Shown: positions 11,855 through 23,329, counted from the stretch's first letter. The stretch: DNA of 64,000 nucleotides from Uranotaenia lowii (GCF_029784155.1 NC_073692.1:160485582-160549581); one strand, 5' to 3'. Made by a program: numbers and translations. Notes: generated from the sequence alone by a model not told the origin.

Positions 11855-12680
11855 TTCTTGCAGCAGCTCCAGAAGGTTATAACCTTCGTAAAAGATTTAA
11901 CAAAAACCCATTTTAAAATTCAAAACCATCATCGTAAGACTATCATAGTCGATTATCATCCAATTTTCTCGCATACACTGTACACACAAAAGGCATCAAC
12001 TTTTTCTAAAGAGTTATTTCCTTCAAAACGATATTGAGTGCTCTTAATCACTTTTCGTAAATTTCATTCTAAATTTTTTTCAAATTATGTTCAAAATTAT
12101 CAATTATTTTCATTGATTCACAAAGCAATTTGGGTGTCTATGTTTCAATAACTGTTTTTGGAAGGTTTTGTCATCCTGAATTCAAAAAAAATGTCAAACT
12201 TTGTCTATCACTTCTAGTTTTGAGGATTTGGCGTAAAAATTTTTAAAGTTGGTTATTTTTGCTTAAAATTGATTTTTGAAAACTGATAAACTCATGAACC
12301 TAAATGCAAGCTTTATGCTGAAAGCTTCAATAACTATTTCCTTAGAGGTCAAAATTACTCGCGGTGTTCAGGAAAGTTAATCATTGAGTTTTAACCATCA
12401 TTTTAAAAGTAGGTTCTTACATTTTACCAAAAAAAATGCACAGTCTTACTTAAGGAATTTCTACCTATTTTCAAAATTTAACTATAAAGAGCTGATACAA
12501 AAAAAAAAACAAATCATCATTTGAAATCATCGCATAAAAATTATTTTAAATAAGTTCTTATATTTTTTGCATTTCTGAAAAAAGTTATTGATGTTGCCTT
12601 TTGGTATTTTAAGCTATAGAAATTTCGTCATGAATAATAAGGCCTATATGCCCGAAAATTAGAATTAATGCGATGTGAAT
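11855..12680. repeat. Giant palindrome, outer right arm
   Basis: Reverse-complement partner of 1340-2165 (anchors listed there). Unlike the left side it runs on from the inner arm with no interruption. Homology fades near 12680 (TAGAATTAATGCGATG against the AATTCTAATT region near 1385). Confidence 0.8.
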
Positions 12681-12990
12681 TGACTCAACTCAAAAATGTT
12701 TTCGGAAAAATTACATTCCGGAGCCATATTCTAGAAGGACTCACAACAGTGTATGCAAGATACACGTATGATAATTGAATGATACTTGCTTGTCTTCTAA
12801 AATCAAATGTTTTGTGGATTAGCAGTGGCTCCAGAGAGTGATTTTTTCTGTTCCTAAAATGTGGGAGCAAAAAACCGTTCGGCTATGAATTCAACAAAAA
12901 AAATTTAAATTTATATCGAACTTTTTTTTGGCAATCGAAGTTGATGAAGCTATTTTTATAGTTTTGCAATGAACAATTATGTAGGTGAAA
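12681..12990. other. Palindrome edge with a seventh 14-bp motif
   Basis: Positions about 12690-12790 resemble 1987-2085 in direct orientation (both hold ACTCAAAAA and CAGTGTATGC(A/G)AGA), unlike the inverted relation of the main arms. GTGGCTCCAGAGAG is at 12825-12838 without an obvious forward partner. The rest is AT-rich. Confidence 0.45.
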
Positions 12991-14640
12991 ACCTTGGAAA
13001 ATACTGCGTAAAACGATTAGCCTGCGGTTTCGCATAACAAAACGATTCCGACACGCTCCAACCTACGCCATCTTTGCAAATCTTCTCTCCACAGCCCAAC
13101 TCAGACTCGAATCGAATGGTTCAGTCAGAGTAGGTATTCAATGCTGCAGCTTGAGGCTGGAGCAGCAAAGGCAAAGCATTTTTTTTTTATTTTTCTACTC
13201 CTACTGCTTCTCCTTCCGGCTGATGGTTCCGAAGAAAGACTTTGTTGCACGGTTGGGTGAATGCACTATAATGCAGTAACATCCATCAGCAAACACGGGG
13301 GCCGCATTCAATTGCATGATGTATGAATGTGAATGTGCATCGATGCAGTCGGTCGTCGTCGAAGGAATGCAATAAACGCAACGAACAGAATAGTCGGTTC
13401 AGATCGAGAAAAGCAAAGAGGGGGGAAAATCCGTCGGCAACTGGTCGCTTGCTGTTTTGAATCAGGATCTTTTAGGGTATTACGATATTTTCGTTCCAGT
13501 CAGTATATGCATGCATACAATGAAGTTTACCGAATGGCTGCAAAACGGTTGCAAGTTGCTGGGTGCATCAAAACAAGCTTATTATTGATCCCGAGAAAAT
13601 AAACTATTGATAGCCGCGTGTTCGTTATGAGGGCGGATATCAGATGCCTTTGTAGTGATTGCATTGCATCACGTTTTGAAAATTCTATTTGTTGTTTAGT
13701 AGATTTTAAATTGGGAGAAATTTTACAAAAATCTTGGACTTTCGTTCAAGTTTTAAATGTTCAAATTACTTCCGATACATTTGTTTAATTTTCAAAAGTC
13801 AAGTCTATTCAGGAAATAGTTATTCGATCAACTACGCAAAATATCGCCATCTACCTCGTGTTTCACGAAATTGAAACCTCGCTAATGCTTCCTCAACCGC
13901 AACTACAAAACAGCTGTATGTAAAGCGAATCTTTCTCCATCACATTATGCTGTCGCCGATTCATGATGCATGATAATGATGATCCAGTCGAAGCAATAAC
14001 CCTTCCGATTCAATGTGCGCATCTTATCGATTTCAGATCTTTATGCATCTGGCAACTTGCTTCCAAGAACGCGTCAAAGAACCTAAACCATACAGACCGA
14101 GAGAAGAACCATCTGGTACCCGCCTTGTTTTTGGTTCGACAAATCAAAACCGTAAAATAAGCTTACGGCGGCGGCATCATCGCATCGTCAGTCGATAACC
14201 GTAAAAGCATGATAACATTTTACGGTTCCGTTAATGGATACGTTCATTCGATACGCTCGTAGATGTTATGGTTTTTCGTTGTGGCAATCGTCATCATTTG
14301 CATTTAAATCATTTGGGCTTTGAAACGATGCTGGAGCATTTGGCGGGGCAATTCAAAATTTCAATAAGTCTTTAGCGTTTGACGATAGTCAATTCGTGCA
14401 CCTTCGAATACCAGAAAATATTTAAAATTTATAAGTGTATTCAATTATCATGTCAAAGTGAAGTTTTCCAAGTTTTAAATGATCAATTGAAACTCAATTG
14501 CTTTCTGGAATCCAAGGTCTGTTATGGAATAAATCCAGGTAAAACCATTCCAGAGACAATTGGGTTGAGCTGGCAACCAAAAAATGTTTTGTTTTGCTTG
14601 CAAAAAAGTGACCCATAACCGTGTGGAATTTGGTGAGTGC
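12991..14640. other. GC-richer region without recognised repeats
   Basis: About 1.6 kb of more balanced composition between transposon-derived blocks. Open frames (for example 13333-13602 on the plus strand) show no domain, and neighbouring frames overlap them. Several ATGCA/TGCAT-type words cluster at 13280-13350 and 13950-13985. I regard this as candidate host non-coding or intronic sequence, not a gene. Confidence 0.35.
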
Positions 14641-15189
14641 TGTAACAATTATGGGTCACATTTATTTTGCCAAATAAAATTTAATTTTGGAGTTGTTTTC
14701 GCTCAGTATCATTTGGAAAATGTAAACTTGTCCTTTGTGTTTAACTAAGACCAATTTATTTGTTTGGATTCTTTGAAATACCTGCCTCTTCGGTTTAGGA
14801 TGTCAACTTTATTATATTGGAATTTTATGCGATTGTGGTTGAATTACATATGTATAATTAAACTATTCAACTAGTAATTTTACTATTATCAAGTGCACAC
14901 ATAATATTTTCGATGTATTTTGAAGATATTATCGATAAACTAAAAATAAAAATATGAAATCATTTCGTTTAATTCAGTAGATATTAATAATTCAAATGTT
15001 CGGTGACGAATAATTGTGTGTGACACTGTGACCCATGATAGTGGGGGAACTGTACTTTATTTTAATACATTTTATTACAAATGATTGATGTTTTAGAGAG
15101 AATCATTATAGTTGTATGAAAATTGTTTGCATTGAAAATTAATTTTTTGATCATTTTAATGCTAATTTGTTCTAATATTATTATTTTTT
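14641..15189. other. AT-rich spacer
   Basis: I see no gene or repeat here. The phrase GTGACCCATAA at 14610-14620 and GTGACCCATGATAG near 15030 recur, which may mark the ends of an unrecognised element. Confidence 0.3.
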
Positions 15190-15192
15190 GGG

Positions 15193-15382
15193 CTTGTGAT
15201 ATAGCTCAGTTGGCAAGTCTGTTGTCTCCTGAGCCAATGTCCGTGAGTTCGAGCCCAAGAGTAAACATCGAACGCAGTTGTACCGGATAAGTTTTTCAAT
15301 AACGATCCACCAACTGCAACGTTGATAAAGTCGCGAATGCCATAAATGGTAAAACGACTATAATCGAAACAAAAAAAATATT
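15193..15382 (+). mobile_element. tRNA-headed SINE
   Basis: The head has an A box (TAGCTCAGTTGGC, 15202-15214) and a B box (GAGTTCGAGCC, 15245-15255) at tRNA-like spacing. These are the internal promoters of RNA polymerase III. The acceptor stem does not pair as in a real tRNA. The sequence continues into a non-tRNA body and ends with a short A run near 15371. It therefore looks like a SINE and not a tRNA gene. No second copy of this particular SINE was seen in the window. Confidence 0.7.
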
Positions 15383-15439
15383 ATTTTTCATTGCCAATTC
15401 TCATTTAAACACTGTCAAAATGGCAACACATTGTTATCC

Positions 15440-15780
15440 GCGGCTTTCTTCGGGTGCATCTCAATAATACAATTTCTTGGGAAATCCTCAATGAATTCTC
15501 AAAATCTTTCATTTTGCGTCATTACTTTTTTATGGATGCACTATAAAAGCCCAGAAAAAAACTCCTTAATCTGTCTTTGAGTGACAATTTGACACTCCTC
15601 GCTTAAAACCACTTTATCTCTCTTGTTTCTCAACCAATTTTTCCAAATTTATAGTTTTAGAAACCTTGAATTGTATCTCAAATATGCTTTCCTACAACAT
15701 TTTAGTTTTCCGTTATTCAAAGTCTGAAAAAAAAAATCCGATAAAACATGCTTCGGAAAAAGGCAGTAAAAATTGAATGA
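15440..15780 (+). mobile_element. piggyBac-type element, left-arm relic
   Basis: Resembles 61470-61800 of the piggyBac-type element: TTTCTTCGGG, then the near-palindrome GAGTGACAATTTGACACTC (15579-15597), then TCCGATAAAACATGCTTCGG. The expected TTAACCC end is not found, so the left end is lost. A matching right arm lies at 20850-21039. These two could be one element spread apart by later insertions, or two separate relics. Confidence 0.55.
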
Positions 15781-15781
15781 A

Positions 15782-16556
15782 ACTCCCCTCTCTCTTTCCT
15801 TTCTCCCCGCTGGAAGAAGGAAGGGTTCTCAAACAATTATAAGAACATGTCACTTTCCCAAATACCCACCCATGTTAAATTTGGTCCCATTTGCTGAATA
15901 AGTTGTTGAGCTATGTTAAAAATTATAAAAAAGACCCCCTCCCCTCTTTATGTATCCTTACTGGAAAGAGGGAGGGGTCTCAAATAATCATATAAATATA
16001 TATCCTATCCAAATATCCTCCCATGCAAAATTTGGTTCAATTTGGTTAATTAGTTTTTGAGTTATGTAAAAAATTATGAAACAGGCTCTCCCCTTTTCTA
16101 CTGGAAAGAGGGATGGGTCTCAAATAATCATTGACATATTTTTCGTATCCAAATACCCTGCCATGTCAAATTTGGTTCCAATATCTTGATTAGTTTTCGA
16201 GTTATATGAAAATTGTAAGGTAGTCCCCCTCCCCCTTCCTATAACCCACTGAAAGGAAGGAGTGGTACCTAATATTCACAGAAATATTCCTTGTTCCCAA
16301 ATACCCCCCCAAGTCAAATTTGATATCATTTGCTTGATTGGTTCTCGAGTTATGCTAGAAATTGTATTTTGTTTGGAAGGCCCCTCCTCTCCTTCATGAG
16401 AGAGGGAGGGGTCTCAAACCATAATAGGAACCTTCCTCGGCCTTCAATATCCTCACCTGCCAAGTTTCACGACAATCGGTTCAGTAGCTTCCGAGTCTAT
16501 AGAGAACAGACAGACAGACAGACAGACAGAAATCCATTTTTATATATATATATATA
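15782..16556 (-). mobile_element. Helitron relic with five hairpin-bearing tandem units
   Basis: About five degenerate units of 140-185 bp. Each has a pyrimidine run and a matching purine run around a short loop (for example CCCCTCCCCTCTTT ... AAAGAGGGAGGGG at 15946-15984), then TCTCAAA, then AAATACCC, then ATTTGGTTCCA, then GAGTTATG. The right edge reads, on the minus strand, TATATATAAAAATGGATTTC followed by (GTCT)n, the typical start of a large class of insect Helitrons. No helicase coding sequence is present, so it is non-autonomous. Confidence 0.6.
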
Positions 16557-16640
16557 CTAGCAGACCCGGTAAACTTCGTCTTACCATGTTCAATTTAGCG
16601 TCCAGCGCAGCGCTTTCAGCTCCCAATTAGCTTTGAATGG
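16557..16640 (-). mobile_element. Helitron 3' terminus
   Basis: On the minus strand the sequence ends with a short hairpin (GGTAA / TTACC, loop about 8 nt, at 16568-16585), then GGGTCTGCTAG. Helitrons end in a hairpin followed by CTRR. The end abuts the start of the neighbouring Helitron, giving a head-to-tail junction. The extent of this element to the right is not clear. Confidence 0.6.
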
Positions 16641-18180
16641 TGTATTTTTAAGAGCTGAAGAAATAAAAAAAGCATTAGAAAAGATTTTTTACTAACCATT
16701 TTCAAACAGCTTTTTATTCACCATCTTCATCCTTCGAAGCAGTTTGAATTAAAATCCATATTTTCAACAAAATCATTTCCAAAAAGATTCGCCTGATATT
16801 TAAGTTATTAACTTTACACATTTCAACTTGAAGTGTTCCCAAACAGCACTTGTCATGGCATTAAATCTGGCGGTTTTGTGTATTGCAAATTCCTTTTTCC
16901 TTTCCATACATTAATTGTTGCAAATTTGTAACTTTATGAAACGAAGGGTTAATAAAAATTATGTGTCTTTTTGACTGTAAATCTTAATTTTCAAAAATGA
17001 AACACCGGTCAAATCCTTACGAATATCACCACAGTTCAAATTTCATATTTCCTGAAAAAAGTTATATTTTCAAAAACAAAATTTGTTATGTTGACAAAAA
17101 GAAATATCGAAGTATACATTTGTCCCATTTATTGGGGCAAGAGAAAACACATAGGTCTTTTTCAGATGCGTCAGTGAAAAGACTTTAAAATGAATTTAAT
17201 ACTTGTTCTTGTTTGTCTGTTTCATCAACTTTCATTAATATATCCTAAGTTTTTCTCCGGAATAAATTAATGCTTGGTACTTCAATTTCACTGAATGCTG
17301 TTCAACCAAAAGACCTTGATTTACAAAGACCTTTAACATAATGTTAAATATCCGCTTCCGATTCAACACTCGGGATATCCTTTCTGGCCATTTGGAGATA
17401 AAATTCTTGAATTGTAGATGTTTCATAGCTAAATGGCGCGTTTTCACTGATTCCACCTAAAAAATTATAGGAATTAATATTATTTTTAACACTTTCAGGT
17501 CATATTAAAAGTTCATCATAAAAATCAGCAGCCACTGGAATATCAATCACAAAAAAACTTTTCAACAAAAAAGTGAATCAAAAGTCTCTTCTATATAGCC
17601 AAAATATTAATCAAATTTTTTTTGGGCCCAACCAGTTTTAGATGAAGAAATAATTTATACATTTTTTGTAAAAGTTGATAGTTTGCACTTGCTCTAGTCT
17701 ACTTTCTTAATTGAAAATTCTTCCGGAAAATGCATATCCTTACTTTTTGTTATTAAAAAGTAGATTATTTTATTGATAACTTGAATTTACGTTTGCAAAA
17801 AATCAAATAGTTCATTCGGCCTTTTAAAACTTCAATCTTATCTAATCTATTTCAAAGAACAGACTCTTGTTGAGAGGACGAATGACCAAGTTGGTTAAAA
17901 TCCTCTATAAATATACAAAATAAATGTTCAGTTAATGTGTCTAGCATTCTAGGCGTATTGGATTATACGAAATTGATTGTAAAGCTTCCCAATTTCTTAT
18001 TTTCAAACGTCCGCAAAGTATCATAACATTACATAACATTATTTCATATTTATCTTTACCAAATTTATATTTTTTGGACAACAAATAACTACTTAAATTA
18101 ACACGAATTAAAAATGGTTTAATTATTTGAAATCGTTTATATGGTTTTGATTCGATCGATAAAATATCAATCCGTGTCAC
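16641..18180. other. AT-rich, no recognised content
   Basis: Short open frames occur on both strands (for example 16997-17188 and 17235-17456) but none has a domain or clear codon bias. It may include the rest of the Helitron that ends at 16557. Confidence 0.3.
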
Positions 18181-18184
18181 ATCT

Positions 18185-18405
18185 AGGCGTCATTTATTAC
18201 CATGTGCTGTGTACAAATAAGCAAGAAAAGAACACATCTAGGTTGCATATCGCCCCCACGTGCTTAAGAAAAATAGGTACTTGGTTGAGAAATGCAACGA
18301 CGTTTGCTAGCGACGCCTCGCCCATGGAGACGAAAAACAAACCCCTGGAAGAAAAAGAAAATCTCTAAAAATGGATGCCTGACTTTTCAATTTCAAATTT
18401 TGGCA
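18185..18405 (+). repeat. Direct repeat, copy 1
   Basis: Matches 19525-19770 in the same orientation. Shared words are TAGGCGTCATT, CATGTGCTGT, ATATCGCC, TTGGTTGAGAAAT, GCGACGCCTCG and GAGACGAAAAACAAACC. Copy 2 has a short insertion in the middle. The pair brackets a SINE-like sequence and a minisatellite, so the whole 18.2-19.8 kb block behaves like one composite unit. Confidence 0.75.
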
Positions 18406-18499
18406 AAACGAATATTATATGTTTTATTCGATCAACAAAATGTCAACCTGAGTCACATCTACACCCATAGAAGAGGTTGCAAAAATCCAAAGCCTATTT

Positions 18500-18788
18500 A
18501 GCACATCTCTGTGCCGATAATGCGCTGAAATGTGCACTGTGCCGAAGATGATATGTTTGAAAAACCGTAACTGGCATAAGGACTCGCCTCCCAACTAAAA
18601 TGATGCATGACCACTACATTCAAGCAAAACAAGAAAAACATTTTATGGGATTTCGTTCCTATTGGATAATTCATCCCAGAAACAAGAAAATAAAAATATA
18701 AACCACAGCGCCCGTAGGGAGAATCGAACTCCAATCACTAACCTAATGGTCTTGCCAGACCGACATCTAAACCAGTGTACTATTTGAG
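18500..18788 (-). mobile_element. tRNA-like SINE, minus strand
   Basis: Read on the minus strand, 18788-18705 has an A-box-like stretch (TAGTACACTGGTTTAGATG) and a B box (GAGTTCGATTCTC). The predicted acceptor ends do not pair, so it is not a functional tRNA. The body runs to lower coordinates without a clear A tail. It lies between the two direct repeats. Confidence 0.55.
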
Positions 18789-18984
18789 CTTCATGCAGGA
18801 AGAGGGATATTTGTCATAGGCATTCTGCCACCGGTCAATCACAAAAGAAACGCACGACAGTGGCTTCCCGGCGTTTGGCCTCCTTTCAAGGTATTCATTT
18901 GTCTTGCGATGGAAGCGGGAAAGGGAACGGGAGTGGAGGAAACGGGAAACCCATTGAATGAGAACTGTGCTTCGCTTACTGCCT

Positions 18985-19300
18985 GCTATTACATACACAC
19001 GCTACATATACACAGCTGCTAAAGCCGGGCAGCTTGGCCGGTGCTTGTTTGCCGGTGAATTGAAGGAATATATTCTTGTTGCTTTTGCTACATACACACG
19101 CACAGCTTAGCCGTGGTTGTTTGCCGGCAAATTGAATTGAAGGAATGTTTTTTTTGTTGTTGCTTTTACTGCATACACACGCACAGCTCGGCCGTGGTTG
19201 TTTGCCAGTGGATTGAAGGGATTGAATTAGAAGGATGTTTTTGTTGTTGCTTTTGCTACATTCACACGCACAGCGCTCGGTTCGCTGGCTGCCTGTTGTT
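18985..19300. repeat. Minisatellite, unit about 85-95 bp
   Basis: Three to four units share TACATACACACGCACAGC, GGCCGTGGTTGTTTGCCGG, and AATTGAAGGAATGTTTTT with TTGTTGCTTTTGCTAC. On the minus strand the array keeps an open frame across 18976-19392, with repeated CACVCSKSN and TGKQPR peptides of about 28 residues. I cannot tell from sequence whether this frame is expressed. The peptide has no known domain. Confidence 0.75.
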
Positions 19301-19524
19301 GGCCGGTATTTATTTCCATCCTTCTTCGTCTTGTGATGCGATAGGGAGGGACGTGAAAGCGTTTTTATTTTGTTTCTTTCAGACATACGCAATTCGGTTA
19401 ACTTGGGAGATTAATGCCGGTGGGAGCAAATCGAATCAGCACCAATCGCGTTATCTTCTTGTACCAATGATGCTATGTAATTGACTACACGCCATTGGCA
19501 CAGAGGCTGAATTTTGGGTGTAGG

Positions 19525-19770
19525 CGTCATTCATAACCATGTGCTGTAGGAATAAGCTAGGAATCAAAAAAAAAATCATATCGCCACCACTTGCATTGAA
19601 AATATGCTTGGTTGAGAAATATGCGCCAAAATATTCTCACTGATCAGTATGCTATGCCATGGTTACTATCTTCTAACGACGTCTGCTTGCGACGCCTCGT
19701 CCTTAGAGACGAAAAACAAACCGTCCAAAGGAAAAAAAATCTCGAAAAAATGGAAGCCATGACTTTAATT
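19525..19770 (+). repeat. Direct repeat, copy 2
   Basis: Partner of 18185-18405, described there. Confidence 0.75.
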
Positions 19771-19951
19771 TCGTTCAAAAAACTACAAATTTAATTATTA
19801 TGGACAATTCATGCGACTTTGTGTTGTTTTTATTCGATATAAACCGATTCGCATGGCAACAGAATATTCTAAAAATAATTTCATTCGAATCGTTTGGGTC
19901 ATTTCGGAGGAGTAGTACTACAAACACCGTTACAAGAGAATTTTATATAAT

Positions 19952-20148
<197 letters not shown>

Positions 20149-20293
20149 TGAATTTTTTTAAGATCATGACCACGAAAAATGTACTTTTCAATCAATGAAT
20201 CGGCAAAATTGTTTAGGTCATACACGATAAACTTGTAATTTGTCACAATTTCACATCTTTAGATTTAAGAAACACAGAATTTTTGATGAATTC

Positions 20294-20577
20294 AAAAAAG
20301 TAGCTGTTTTTCAAACTTTTTGTCCATTTGCAATTTCTCAGATTTTCTTGAACTTAAATTTAATTTTGCACTAGATTTTGAGTATACTAACGCAAGATTT
20401 TCGCAATAAACTTATATTCATCAGAAAGTTAATTTCATTCCAATTCTTGCGGTGTAATTACAAGTCAGCGCAAACTACCGCTAGCAGCTGCTTGTTCGTT
20501 TTCAAAAGTTGAATTAAAGTGCATGAAAATGTTAGAAATTGCAAATTGACAAAAATTTCGAAAAACAGCTTCCTTTG
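20294..20577. repeat. Fold-back repeat
   Basis: The sequence about 20294-20345 (AAGTAGCTGTTTTTC ... TTTGCAATTTCT) is the imperfect reverse complement of about 20525-20577 (AGAAATTGCAAATTGAC ... CGAAAAACAGCTTCC). Between them AACGCAAGAT and TCTTGCG also pair inwards. It is non-coding. It may be the interior of the piggyBac-type relic ending at 21039. Confidence 0.6.
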
Positions 20578-20849
20578 AAACTTTGTGAAAAATTTGGTGT
20601 TTCATATTTTGAAAATCTTAAACCGCAAAAATGTGCCGAATTTCGTCAACTTTCCAATCATCTTTTCAAAATTTAACTGGTATTACTTAAACAATTTTAG
20701 CGATTAATTGATAATTTTTACACCAATTTTTTACAACTTTTTGTGATCATGCATGATCTTAAAATTTTTCAAAACTATATACCTACTTATAGCCAAACGT
20801 ATAGTTTCTAACATAAGCTTTCTTGAACACTAAGTGAAATTTTCTTTGA

Positions 20850-21043
20850 GCATTTCGTAGCTGTTTTACAGTCTTTTTCCGAAGTTTGTTTTTTTTTCTT
20901 AGACTTTGAATAACCGTGAACATCTTCTGAATTTTGTAAAAATTTGGTAAACAAAATAGATATAGCGGTGTAAGTCAGGAGTGTCAAATTGACACACAAA
21001 GGGACTGTAACGGGTAAAAATTTTAGAGACTGATGAGGGTTAA
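20850..21043 (-). mobile_element. piggyBac-type element, right-arm relic
   Basis: Ends ...GACTGATGAGGG followed by TTAA (21040-21043), matching the right end of the element at 61396-62725. Internal landmarks are GTGTCAAATTGACAC near 20980, and ...CCGAAG...CTTAGACTTTGAATAACCG, which mirrors the left arm at 15700-15760. Most of the interior is diverged. Confidence 0.6.
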
Positions 21044-21049
21044 AGCACT

Positions 21050-21615
21050 GATAAACTGACGGAACACTTCGTTCTCATTCTTCGCAAAACTGAATAGCTT
21101 GGCCAGGAAGCTATGCAATGTCGCCACCAGATTGAGCTACTTCACTTTTAGGATATTCTCATTTTTCATCATGGTAGTCGTTGCAGTTTGTTTATTTTTT
21201 CTGACAACCAGAATTCCATGTGAAAAGTAAACGATGTAGCGCGATGCAAGAAGCTATTGCTCGGTTCCGCCTAATTCATTGGCCGAAAAACGTAGGTAGA
21301 TTTGTAGCACATTTCTTTAAAAGCATCATATTGATTACTTAAATATTTGTTTCTAGAATCTGAATATTTGATACTTCATGCTTTGCGATGCTCTGTGGTC
21401 AAGCGGCATAGTTCCTGAGGTGGACTAATCTATTCCAACTACCGGATCCAGTAGTGATAAACTCAAACTCTTTGCTATAATCTCTTCTATTCAACAACAA
21501 ACAAACAAACATCCCGTATCTATTGGAACTGTAGTGCTTTTTGAACATTGAGAATGATCCTTGTTTTAGTGAAATCATTTACTTTCAAGATCTAGTGAGG
21601 AAGCAAATATTTACT
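21050..21615. other. No recognised content
   Basis: Mixed composition, with no domain-bearing frame and no clear repeat. Confidence 0.3.
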
Positions 21616-21618
21616 GTA

Positions 21619-22578
21619 CCGTCAACTGGGGCAACATGCAACACTTTTCAACTTCAATGGCTTCTAAAATCTTAATGCTTACAGATAATCATACCTCTTG
21701 TACATCAAAAGTTTTAAGGTTGATGAGATACCAAACTGACGTAGTCAGAAAATTTACAAAGAATTTACAAGAATTTACAAAAACATGCGATTTTCACCCT
21801 ATTAAGTAAAAGGGGTATGTTGCAACAAACTCTGTAATAAACGAAAAATCAAATGAAGACGTTTGAAAATTTATAGTTTTTGATACATTTGTGATGTCAT
21901 AACGCATAAAGCACCAATTGCAGTAATTTTTGGTTTTGTTCGAATTAAATTTCAAAGTTTTTCTATCAAAAATGTTTTTAAGAATAAAGTGTTAATATGC
22001 TGCATACATTTAGGGGTAAAAAAAAACTACAAAATATTCTATTAGCTTAAATCATGAAAATAAATCTTAGGATGGATGAAATTTTAATGTTAACAAACGC
22101 ATAATGCAAAACGAGCATATCCCAGCATATGGAATCGCGATATATGAGATTTAGTTCTGATTTGCATTTTGTTGCATTTTGCCCCAGACAGCTAACTGAT
22201 TATAAAAATATTTATTTAAAAAAAATTTGGTGATTGTCCGAAAAAATTTTATACACCAACAGTGTTGGTATAGGATAATAAAAGCAATATAAAGTTTGTA
22301 GGTGATATCATTAAGCCAATCCGTCATACTAGGTAAAGTTTTTTATCGCATCGAAAAATGTAAAAAACTGTACATCTATTGCTCGATTTTTTTTAAATTT
22401 TTTATGACAACCAAAAATTTTTAAAAACTCTCTCACAATGTCAAAAACTATGTCATCATCAGTTTGTTATCATTCAATGATAAATTTATTACAGTATATT
22501 GAAATAAAAATTTATTGAATGTTGTGGTATACAAATGTTGCATCTAACCCTGCTTTTGCATGATGCCCCGTTTGACGG
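21619..22578 (+). mobile_element. 960-bp TA-flanked non-autonomous DNA element
   Basis: Ends CCGTCAACTGGGGCAACATGC and (reverse complement of the right end) CCGTCAAACGGGGCATCATGC are imperfect inverted repeats flanked by TA on both sides (21617-21618, 22579-22580), as in the Tc1/mariner superfamily. There is no transposase frame. A second copy in opposite orientation is nested at about 39580-40435, and a fragment is at 5682-5760. Shared internal anchors are CATGCGATTTTCACCCTA, AAACTTTTGATGTAC and TGCATACATTTAGGG. Confidence 0.85.
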
Positions 22579-22581
22579 TAT

Positions 22582-23328
22582 AGACTCAGAAGAACCCCTC
22601 CCCCTTCCTCCGCAAATCCCAATTTAGGTTGTTTTTATGTGTAAAAGTTTCCAGAAATTAAATGAAAACTTGAAAACAAAAAATTATGTATCCTACAGCT
22701 TATTTATTTTTTCATTCTCTATAAAATTTCGAGCTCACAAGGATTCACTATGTGGCGAGACAATAACTCAACGGCGAATAACTTGGAATGAGTTTTCGGC
22801 AATTGATCAGAAGGGATGGCAGATTCGTAAAGTAAAGATGAGCCTTTCGAGGTTCATCGTATGGTTGAAGTTCTCGAAATGAAACGCTTGAGCTGGTACA
22901 ATTTCCTATAAGTCCTCTTGGTGTACGCTAGTTGGTTTTTTTTTATTTTAATCAGTGAGGTCCACGTAAATTTTTAAATTACCTGCAAAAAATGATACAT
23001 TTCACGAAATTAGAAGATAGAGTTTCCTTCCCAAATCCAAAGGCTTCTGTACTACCAAAAATATTGCAAATATTTACATTAATAACTTTGTACTTGATCT
23101 TCAGAACAGAATTTTGATTACTTGAACAAAAAACCCTACGAAAAAAAAATTGTTTATTTACCTACACATTTGTGGCATCATAATGACATAGGCATCCTGG
23201 ATCATTTTATGAAATTCTTTCTAATTGGTAGGCAATACCGACACCAGATGGCAATGCCATACATTTGCGAAAAATCAAAGGATTTGACTGAGTGTCCTGT
23301 CTGTTTGTCTGTAGTCTGTGGTTAAATC
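22582..23328. other. No recognised content
   Basis: The frame at 22637-22882 is uninterrupted for 81 codons but shows no domain I can name. The rest is AT-rich. Confidence 0.3.
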
Positions 23329-23329
23329 A

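Noticed and set aside
13333..13602. Candidate 89-codon host gene
   Set aside because: No domain, and overlapping open frames and composition explain it. It could only be upheld by transcript or conservation data.
15193..15270. Possible tRNA gene
   Set aside because: A and B boxes are good, but the acceptor stem does not close and a SINE-like body and A run follow.
21380..21500. Possible tRNA-like sequence (CTCTGTGGTCAAGCGGC)
   Set aside because: The first part resembles an A box, but no B box is found at the right distance.
22637..22882. 81-codon open frame
   Set aside because: No domain or neighbour supports it. Frames of this length are expected by chance in this much sequence.
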